From contig CAMBAQ010000116.1 in NCBI GenBank assembly GCA_945863785.1, forward strand, positions 1 through 6,063: a stretch of 6,063 nucleotides of DNA, in the 5' to 3' direction. Of the stretch, positions 1 to 5,180 are shown one piece after another; the stretch's first letter is position 1, and each line of letters begins with the position of its first letter. The translations under genes were made by a program, and so were the position numbers. The stretch is from Chthoniobacter flavus. Lineage in GTDB: Bacteria > Verrucomicrobiota > Verrucomicrobiia > Chthoniobacterales > Terrimicrobiaceae. Below the pieces are notes generated by a model. The model had not been told where the DNA came from and did not search any database. It was given only the letters and a program-made list of their open reading frames with translations.

Positions 1-866
1 TTTCGATCATAGTAGTCCTGCGTGGGGTTCCCCATGCGGAAATACATGTCGGACCAAATCATAGGCTTCAGTCCATGGGATAAACAGATCTCCTCCACGC
101 GTTCCAGATGACGGTGAAAAACATCGAAGACGGGCTGATTGCCATGCAAATCCATAAAGCGACCGCGCCCGAGATCGTGAGCCTCATCCATACCTACGTG
201 GATGCGGCGTGTGCCGAGATGCTCGGACCAAAAAGCGATCATTTTTCGAATGAGGGCATATGATTTTTCCTCATCCGCAAGGAGAACCTGCGCGGTATCT
301 TTGACGGTCTTGTAGTGTGGCCATTTTAACATTTGGCCCATGTGGCCGAGAGTCTGGATGCAGGCCACCACTTCGATTCCAAGTCGGCGCGCGTAGTCAT
401 CAATCTCTCGAATCTCCCGCCCGCTATACCCCCCGCGCATGTAACCAAAATACGGCTCACCCGGAAGCTGATAGGTATCCTCCGTGTAAAGCATAAACAC
501 ATTGTAGCCCATCAGCGCCAAACGCCTCAGCCACCGCTTCACATGCGAGACTTTCATCACCGCGTTGCGGGAGCAATCAAGCATGATTCCCATCGCTTGG
601 AAATTCGAGCTCGCGTCCACGTTCTGCCCAGCCAGCGCGAGACCGATGCCGCGTGCGGCGGCGGATGGGGATCCATACTCAATATTGATCTTATTCCCAG
701 AGGCAGAAACCCTCAAAGCACCGGGCCCGTCGATGGCGGAAAAAACCAGCTCTTTAGCGGCCCCAGACTGCCTCCTGATAGGATACTCATCCTCGAGACA
801 ACCCAACAGTGGAACAAGGAAATCAGGGGTCGCCTCAGGATTCCAAGACAGATGGGATGTGTTCAT
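1..866 (-). CDS. GH20 beta-N-acetylhexosaminidase, GcnA-like (3' end outside window)
   Basis: The visible 288 residues are the N-terminal part of a glycoside hydrolase family 20 enzyme, which removes terminal beta-linked GlcNAc or GalNAc by substrate-assisted catalysis. Residues 1 to about 88 look like the small alpha/beta domain that precedes the barrel (SAAARGIGLAL at 68-78). The TIM barrel starts at GIMLDCSRNAV (93-103). Further barrel signatures are LALMGYNVFMLYTED (116-130) and QTLGHMGQ (171-178). The catalytic Asp-Glu pair is D227-E228 in HVGMDEAHDLG; the MDEAH form, rather than the commoner GGDE, is what points to the GcnA subgroup. No signal peptide is visible, so a cytoplasmic enzyme acting on imported oligosaccharides is likely. 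GcnA-type proteins are about 600 residues, so roughly half is missing at the window edge. The ATG at 864-866 is the only start after an in-frame TAA; a GGAGG-like stretch lies about 21 bases upstream, too far for a normal ribosome binding site. Confidence 0.88.
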   Translation of the reverse strand, partial: MNTSHLSWNPEATPDFLVPLLGCLEDEYPIRRQSGAAKELVFSAIDGPGALRVSASGNKINIEYGSPSAAARGIGLALAGQNVDASSNFQAMGIMLDCSRNAVMKVSHVKRWLRRLALMGYNVFMLYTEDTYQLPGEPYFGYMRGGYSGREIREIDDYARRLGIEVVACIQTLGHMGQMLKWPHYKTVKDTAQVLLADEEKSYALIRKMIAFWSEHLGTRRIHVGMDEAHDLGRGRFMDLHGNQPVFDVFHRHLERVEEICLSHGLKPMIWSDMYFRMGNPTQDYYDR

Positions 867-881
867 AGCAGATGATCTTGC

Positions 882-890
882 GAGTTACTC
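882..890. promoter_or_regulatory. Short palindrome GAGTTACTC, possible operator half of a pair
   Basis: GAGT-T-ACTC is a perfect 9-base palindrome with a single central base. It shares the core AGTTACT with a second palindrome 39 bases away. The pair lies in a divergent promoter region, as would suit a dimeric repressor or activator. The site is short enough to occur by chance and no regulator gene is in view, so confidence is low. Confidence 0.25.
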
Positions 891-916
891 CTCCCGAGGT
901 CACCCCGTTCGGAGAT

Positions 917-927
917 GTAACAGTTAC
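917..927. promoter_or_regulatory. Short palindrome GTAACAGTTAC, possible operator
   Basis: GTAAC-A-GTTAC is a perfect inverted repeat with 5-base arms and a 1-base centre. With the following T it repeats the AGTTACT core found at 883-889. It lies about 20 bases upstream of the possible rightward -35 box, a plausible position for a transcription factor. Which regulator family would bind cannot be told from the sequence. Confidence 0.3.
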
Positions 928-939
928 TACGCATGGACG

Positions 940-968
940 TTGATTTCATCATCCAAGTAGAGAAAAAT
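940..968 (+). promoter_or_regulatory. Possible sigma70-like promoter for the oxidoreductase gene
   Basis: TTGATT (940-945) matches 4 of 6 bases of TTGACA. AAAAAT (963-968) matches 4 of 6 of TATAAT, at the preferred 17-base spacing. The implied leader would be about 20 bases. Both boxes are degenerate, so this is only the best candidate in the gap. Confidence 0.22.
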
Positions 969-993
969 ACGCCCTTCGAAGAATCGCATACTT

Positions 994-2058
994 ATGAGAA
1001 TTGGAATCATTGGCGGATACGGGCACGAAAGCATCAAGCAGCTTCCTGGAGTCAAGTTGGCGTGGGCCTGTGACGATTTTGACCAACAGGCTTTGGTTCG
1101 AGCAAAGGCTGCGGGCGTTGGTGACACCTATCTCGACATGGATTCATTGATGCAGGATTTTTCTCCCGATCTCATCTACATCGGCAGCGCGTATGCCCTT
1201 AACGGAGCTCTTGCTGTCCGGGCCTTGGAGCGCGGATTTGACGTTGTGAGCGAAAAACCACTCGCGGTGGATCGGGCGGTTTTTAATGATTTGTGTCGTC
1301 TCACCGCCTCTGGGGAGAGGCGACTGATCGGGGAGTTCACCATGCGGTGGATGGAGCCTTTTCAGCGGGCGCGAAAACTTATTCAAAGCGGTGCCATTGG
1401 CTGTCCGGTGATGATTCAGGCCCAGAAAACCTACAAGTTTGGCGCGCACAGGCCGGACTTCTATAAAGAGCGACGATACTTTGGGGGAATCATTCCCTGG
1501 GTCGGGAGCCATGCCATCGATTTTGTGGCTTGGTGCACTGGATTGCGCTTTGAAAGCGTGATTGCAACGCACGGGAATCGTTGTTTCCCCGAAATCTCTG
1601 AAATGGAAGACCACGCCATCATGCAATTTCGCATGACTGGAGGTGTGCACTGCCTGATCACATCGGATTTTCTTCGTCCATCAGGAGCTTCTTCGCACTC
1701 GGACGACCGTCTCCGTGTGACGGGATCAGAAGGTGTTATTGAAATTCGCAATCAGGAGGTTTTTCTCTGCGATGCACACAAGGAATATCACTGGCTCTGC
1801 GATTGCGAGTTGCCCACAGGCGGCGATCTGGCCAAGGCAATCGTTACTGCCGCCCAAGGGCAACCCCATTCCGAAATCACCACCCAAGAGTGTTTACATG
1901 TCACCGCTGCCGCGATGGCAGCGCGTGATGCTGCAGATCACGGAGGACAACTATTCGAGGTTCCCGAGATCCCATCCTCCAAGGAACACAGCGTCTACCC
2001 CAACTCAAAGCCCGCAGCGCACCAAACCGTATCTGCACACAGGCAATCTGGGCTGTAA
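994..2058 (+). CDS. Gfo/Idh/MocA family NAD(P)-dependent oxidoreductase
   Basis: This 354-residue protein belongs to the Gfo/Idh/MocA family, whose members oxidise or reduce sugars, inositols and their derivatives with NAD(P). The Rossmann domain opens with IGIIGGYGH (3-11), a slightly unusual glycine loop. The domain ends at the family EKP motif (E87-K88-P89), whose lysine normally takes part in catalysis. The C-terminal sheet domain has the second signature, GIIPWVGSHAID (165-176), with H173 and D176 at the usual catalytic or binding positions. Family likeness fades near residue 326. The last 25 or so residues look like read-through and are encoded where the convergent acetyltransferase gene overlaps. 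The ATG is the first possible start after an in-frame TAG at 958-960, and no good ribosome binding site precedes it. Divergence from the GH20 gene suggests a sugar substrate released from glycans, but the substrate cannot be named. No signal peptide is seen. Confidence 0.9.
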   Translation: MRIGIIGGYGHESIKQLPGVKLAWACDDFDQQALVRAKAAGVGDTYLDMDSLMQDFSPDLIYIGSAYALNGALAVRALERGFDVVSEKPLAVDRAVFNDLCRLTASGERRLIGEFTMRWMEPFQRARKLIQSGAIGCPVMIQAQKTYKFGAHRPDFYKERRYFGGIIPWVGSHAIDFVAWCTGLRFESVIATHGNRCFPEISEMEDHAIMQFRMTGGVHCLITSDFLRPSGASSHSDDRLRVTGSEGVIEIRNQEVFLCDAHKEYHWLCDCELPTGGDLAKAIVTAAQGQPHSEITTQECLHVTAAAMAARDAADHGGQLFEVPEIPSSKEHSVYPNSKPAAHQTVSAHRQSGL

Positions 2059-2840
2059 GGCAATGCCATACGCTGGAGGTGGCGACGGGACGTCATCCCC
2101 TTGGCTGTAAGACTACCAGCGGCGTCCGAGCGGAGAACATCGCAAAAAATCTCCTCTCCTGCACAAGTTGCCATGGCGAGTTCCAACACACAGTCGAATC
2201 CTTCCACCGATATCGCGAGCACAGGACCAAGTTGCCAAGCCGTTCGGCCTGGACGGATCGCACCGTAAGCCGTCGTCTTCCCCTCATTTTCAAAACTGAA
2301 AAACGTCGTATCGGTGGCCGCCATGGCTCGCAAAAGATTGGAGCGATCCACTCCCAATTCGGCAGCATCGAACGCCAGAATCCCTTCATGCAAGCCGATG
2401 CGGTGGTGCGGAACCGCACGCCTCGGTGCCAAGGCCATGCCCGACCAGCGACTGATCGTTCGCACGGGCTGAAAACCGTGCTTCACATAGATGGGCTCCC
2501 CAAGCGTGGTGGCATCCAACCCCACATTCCTCCAATGCGTCGCATCTTGAAGAGCGCTCGCAAACGCGGCTTTGCCCAACCCTCGTCCGCGGAGGGACTC
2601 GTCGACCAGCAACATTCCAATCCAGCACAAATCGGAGCCTAAAGAGACGATCGAGTAGCTGGCACGAACCTCTGCCCCTTCGATCAAAACCTTCACAAAA
2701 CCCTGGGGCAGTTTCAGCAGCCTCACCCAATCCTCCCGTGATTGGTTCCAGCCGGCTTGCGTGGAGAGTCGTAGAGCGGATTCCACCCACTCCATGCGGA
2801 GGGGTTGGAATACTGGCGATACGGTGACGAGGGGTTGCAT
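1995..2840 (-). CDS. Two-domain GNAT N-acetyltransferase (YitH-like C-terminal domain)
   Basis: This 281-residue protein transfers an acetyl group from acetyl-CoA to an unknown, probably small, amine. Residues 1 to about 135 form a GNAT fold. Its acetyl-CoA pyrophosphate loop is RGRGLGKAAF (84-93), preceded by the beta4 strand IGMLLVDES (74-82) and followed by YVKHGFQPVR (118-127). Residues from about 150 on match the second domain of YitH-type acetyltransferases: FDAAELGVDRSNLL (157-170), AIRPGRTAWQLGPVLA (194-209), LTAKGMTSRRHLQRM (244-258) and the closing AGFELG. The gene starts 21 bases after the M20 gene stops, making it the probable last gene of a three-gene operon. No Shine-Dalgarno sequence precedes the ATG. 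Its 3' end overlaps the convergent oxidoreductase gene by 64 bp. The C terminus looks complete for the family, so the overlap seems to come from extension of the other gene. Confidence 0.85.
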   Translation of the reverse strand: MQPLVTVSPVFQPLRMEWVESALRLSTQAGWNQSREDWVRLLKLPQGFVKVLIEGAEVRASYSIVSLGSDLCWIGMLLVDESLRGRGLGKAAFASALQDATHWRNVGLDATTLGEPIYVKHGFQPVRTISRWSGMALAPRRAVPHHRIGLHEGILAFDAAELGVDRSNLLRAMAATDTTFFSFENEGKTTAYGAIRPGRTAWQLGPVLAISVEGFDCVLELAMATCAGEEIFCDVLRSDAAGSLTAKGMTSRRHLQRMALPYSPDCLCADTVWCAAGFELG

Positions 2841-2861
2841 GGAGAAAAATCAAATAGGGAT

Positions 2862-4022
2862 TTAACAATGAAGCATCAGGTCAAGATACAAGCGACCAGC
2901 GAGATCGAGCTCAGAGAGAGAGATCCATTCATCCTTCGTGTGGGCTTGGGCAATATCGCCAGGCCCTAGAACCACTGCAGGAATCAACTTGCTATAGTGA
3001 CTTGCATTCGTCGCCCATGGCGCCCCGATGGATTCAGAATCGAGTGCAAGACTTTCCAATGAAGTCGAAACACGAGTATGAAATTCTCCGCAACCCGAAG
3101 GATTCAATGGCTCGAGGGCAAATGAGGATTCCATCGAAACCGTCCCTTCATCTCGACGGGCCATTTCGAGGAGCAGTGGTTTCAACGCCCTTTCGATCTC
3201 CGTGAGCACACTTACCGCAGACTCTCCTGGCATGAGCCGACGGTCGAACTCGACCTCGCAAAAATCGGGAATGATATTCACCTGCCGACCTCCTCGAATA
3301 ACATTAATGCTCGCTGTAGATCTTCCCGCGAGCGGATGATGAGCCGTAAGCGTGGGGACGTAGCATGACTCAAAAGCTGAAATCACTTTGCACATGGAGC
3401 TGATCGCCGACTTTCCCTTGGAGGGATCGGAAGAATGCGCAGCTCGTCCCCGGGCAGTAATGGTTCCTCGCACCAAGCCTCCATGGGCGATGATCGGACG
3501 CAAGCCGGTAGGCTCCCCTACAACGATACCCATCACCATTGAAGCAGCAGTGAGTTGAATAAGTTCCTCGCTCGTAAAACTGGACGCACCGGTCATGCCA
3601 CACTCCTCATCGATCGAAAAAAGTAGCCCCACATTCAAGCGGCGGCATCCGGATTTGGAATACTGACGCAAAGCCCACAGCATTGATGCGCCGGAACCTT
3701 TGGTATCACAAGCCCCACGCCCATAAAGCCGGCCCTCAAGGCAGCGGGCTAGCAATGGATCAATCACCATCCCTTCGATGCTTACCGTATCAAGGTGACT
3801 GTCAAAAAGAAGCCAGGGTGCGTCGCTTGAAACCTCACTCGAGAGGAAAAGATTGAAGCCTCCGCCAGGAACCGCACAGCGCCTGGACTTCAATCCCCAC
3901 GAGGAAGAAAGGCCCTCCAAGTAAATGGCCAAATCGCGCTCAGGTTCGCTTCTGTGGGATATGGAGGCGTTGACCGTGTCAAAAGCAACCATCTGGGTGA
4001 GGATTTCGGCGCAGGTGCTCAT
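2862..4022 (-). CDS. M20 family metallo-deacylase/peptidase (ArgE/DapE-like)
   Basis: This 386-residue enzyme belongs to the M20 family of di-zinc hydrolases (ArgE, DapE, carboxypeptidase G2, aminoacylase), which cleave N-acyl amino acids or small peptides. The metal site can be followed in order: H76 and D78 in DSHLDTV, D106 in YGRGACDTKG, the general base E139 and ligand E140 in IDEECGMTGA, E170 in VVGEPTGL, and H361 in GPGDIAQAHTKDEW. The dimerisation insert runs from about 180 to 295 (HGGLVRGTITARGRAAHSS; ASINVIRGGRQVNIIPD). GPGDIAQAH near the C terminus is typical of the ArgE/DapE side of the family. All catalytic residues are present, so the enzyme should be active. No signal peptide is seen. 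The ATG overlaps the stop of the upstream dehydrogenase gene as ATGA, implying translational coupling. Lying between a dehydrogenase and an acetyltransferase, it more likely removes an acyl group from a metabolite than degrades peptides, but substrate is not readable from sequence. Confidence 0.9.
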   Translation of the reverse strand: MSTCAEILTQMVAFDTVNASISHRSEPERDLAIYLEGLSSSWGLKSRRCAVPGGGFNLFLSSEVSSDAPWLLFDSHLDTVSIEGMVIDPLLARCLEGRLYGRGACDTKGSGASMLWALRQYSKSGCRRLNVGLLFSIDEECGMTGASSFTSEELIQLTAASMVMGIVVGEPTGLRPIIAHGGLVRGTITARGRAAHSSDPSKGKSAISSMCKVISAFESCYVPTLTAHHPLAGRSTASINVIRGGRQVNIIPDFCEVEFDRRLMPGESAVSVLTEIERALKPLLLEMARRDEGTVSMESSFALEPLNPSGCGEFHTRVSTSLESLALDSESIGAPWATNASHYSKLIPAVVLGPGDIAQAHTKDEWISLSELDLAGRLYLDLMLHC

Positions 4023-4996
4023 GCCGGATTTGGAACAGTGGCTTTCCAGTTTCGCGCGAGCTTGGTCAGTTCCAGAAAATGGCGATCACGCTCGATACGC
4101 TTTTGCTCAAGCGACTCTGGCGTGTAGTCAAAAATACCTTTCTCCGACTTGACTCCAAAATGCCCCCCATCAACGAGGCTTTGGATTTTATCCGGGACAC
4201 AGGAGCCTGAGTTAATCAAGGGCGTGAGCTGTTTGAAAAGCGTGCTCCAGACATCCAAGCCCCCAAAGTCGCAAACCTGCAAGGGACCGATAGCGGAAAG
4301 TCGAAACCCCATGGCACCAGAGACGGCGATGTCGATATCCTCTGCGGTGGCGATCCCACTCTGCCACAAATCCCAGACCTCCCGGATCATCGCGGCCTGC
4401 ACCCGGTTCACAATAAAGCCGGGAACTTCCTTCTGCACCAAGACTGGGTTTTTGCCAAGACGACGAGCGAGTTCCATTGTAGATGCAAGCGTCTCAGGCG
4501 ATGTTTTATCACTGGGGATCACCTCTACCACCGGAACAATATGAGACGGATTGAACCAGTGCATATTCACGCAGCGCTGAGGGTGCTTCAAGCGGTCCGC
4601 AATCTGACTCATTGGAAAAGTCGATGTGTTGCTCGCAAGAATGGCGGATGGAGAAACGCATTTTTCTAAAAACAAAAAGAGTTTCCGCTTCATGGCGAGA
4701 TCTTCTCGCACAACCTCCAAAACGAACTGTGCCCCATCGACCGCCTCCTCTACCGAATCAAAAACATCCATTTGGGAAAGAGTTGCTGAAACGCTGTTTT
4801 GCCCGATCAGACCAGCCGCGAGCATGGCCTTCAGATTGTCGCGACAACGCGAATGAAGTGATTCCCTAACGGCGGGCACATCATCGAATCCTCGCACACG
4901 ATAACCCGCCGAGGCAAAAACCTGGGCGATCCCATGCCCCATCGTTCCGAGACCCAGGATCGAGACGATTTTTATTTTCTGCGTAGTTTTTTTCAT
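4019..4996 (-). CDS. 3-hydroxyacyl-CoA dehydrogenase family NAD-dependent dehydrogenase
   Basis: This 325-residue protein has the two-domain fold of short 3-hydroxyacyl-CoA dehydrogenases, including 3-hydroxybutyryl-CoA dehydrogenase, lambda-crystallin/gulonate dehydrogenase and carnitine dehydrogenase. The NAD loop is ILGLGTMGHGIAQVFA (13-28). Then come ASNTST (121-126), the catalytic His-Glu pair H146 in NMHWFNP and E158 in VVEV, and N197 in PGFIVNRVQ. The helical C-terminal domain runs from about 190 and closes with GVKSEKGIFDY (281-291). Length and motifs are complete, with no fused crotonase. There is no thiolase, acyl-CoA dehydrogenase or CoA ligase nearby, and HWFNPSHIVPVVEV also resembles members that act on free hydroxy acids, so a CoA-free substrate is possible. 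It is the first gene of the packed trio and its stop overlaps the M20 start. The ATG is the first start after an in-frame TGA. A hairpin lies directly before it, and I see no clear ribosome binding site. Confidence 0.88.
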   Translation of the reverse strand: MKKTTQKIKIVSILGLGTMGHGIAQVFASAGYRVRGFDDVPAVRESLHSRCRDNLKAMLAAGLIGQNSVSATLSQMDVFDSVEEAVDGAQFVLEVVREDLAMKRKLFLFLEKCVSPSAILASNTSTFPMSQIADRLKHPQRCVNMHWFNPSHIVPVVEVIPSDKTSPETLASTMELARRLGKNPVLVQKEVPGFIVNRVQAAMIREVWDLWQSGIATAEDIDIAVSGAMGFRLSAIGPLQVCDFGGLDVWSTLFKQLTPLINSGSCVPDKIQSLVDGGHFGVKSEKGIFDYTPESLEQKRIERDRHFLELTKLARNWKATVPNPA

Positions 4997-5180
4997 GCAG
5001 GCGGTTGAATTTTTGGAGGTCTCAAATCCGCCTCGAAGTCACAACCCATTTTACTGGAACCCGCGCAATAGAACCTCTGAAAGCCCCCGATGGCGTGCAA
5101 GTTGCGGATAGAATAACAGGATAGGACATAAAATATTGGGGGGCTTACTGAGTGTTACAAGTCATTAAAAAGGGATTTTT
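4997..5180 (-). promoter_or_regulatory. 184-bp leader region before the dehydrogenase operon
   Basis: This gap between the serine dehydratase stop and the dehydrogenase ATG is long compared with the packed spacing downstream, so a separate promoter is plausible. On the minus strand an extended -10-like element, TGTTATTCT, occupies 5118-5110, and a TTGTAA lies at 5160-5155. The two are too far apart to form one standard promoter, and neither has a good partner. A hairpin fills the last part (5000-5032). I find no open reading frame with family-like content here and no convincing terminator for the upstream gene. Confidence 0.3.
5000..5032 (-). promoter_or_regulatory. Hairpin immediately upstream of the dehydrogenase start codon
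   Basis: Read as mRNA, GGCGG, a two-base AU bulge and UUGA pair with UCAA and CCGCC further on. This gives nine base pairs around a 13-base loop that contains GACCUCC. The stem ends three bases before the AUG. Such a structure would sit where the 30S subunit loads and could limit translation of the first operon gene. Alternatively it is an inverted-repeat operator. Pairing is seen directly; function is inferred. Confidence 0.4.

Larger units (their letters stand above)
867..993. promoter_or_regulatory. Divergent intergenic region between GH20 and oxidoreductase genes
   Basis: This 127-bp gap separates two genes transcribed away from each other, so it must contain the promoters of both unless they are read from elsewhere. 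It contains AGTTACT twice (883-889 and 922-928), each copy inside a short palindrome. A possible rightward promoter lies at 940-968. I could not pick a convincing promoter for the leftward gene. Shared control of the two genes is an inference from the arrangement. Confidence 0.5.

Noticed and set aside
333..875. Rightward open frame of 180 codons opposite the hexosaminidase
   Set aside because: It lies wholly antisense to a frame with clear GH20 motifs and its protein shows no family-like content.
890..914. Imperfect stem in the hexosaminidase leader (CUCC near 914 with GGAG near 892) that might mask a GGAGG
   Set aside because: The stem is short and bulged, and the GGAGG it would mask is about 21 bases from the ATG, too far to be the working ribosome binding site.
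1144..1650. Leftward open frame of 168 codons opposite the oxidoreductase
   Set aside because: It is a shadow of the oxidoreductase gene; the translation has no recognisable domain and no plausible ribosome binding site.
2059..2105. Search for a bidirectional terminator near the convergent gene ends (GGGA/TCCC around GACGTC)
   Set aside because: The stem is only four base pairs with no T-tract on either side, and it lies inside the acetyltransferase coding region.
2079..2642. Rightward open frame of 187 codons opposite the acetyltransferase
   Set aside because: It is antisense to a well-supported GNAT gene, and its Arg/His/Ser-rich translation is typical of a shadow frame.
4019..4996. Reading the dehydrogenase as part of a fatty acid beta-oxidation operon
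   Set aside because: No thiolase, enoyl-CoA hydratase, acyl-CoA dehydrogenase or CoA ligase is in the window; the partners are a deacylase and an acetyltransferase.
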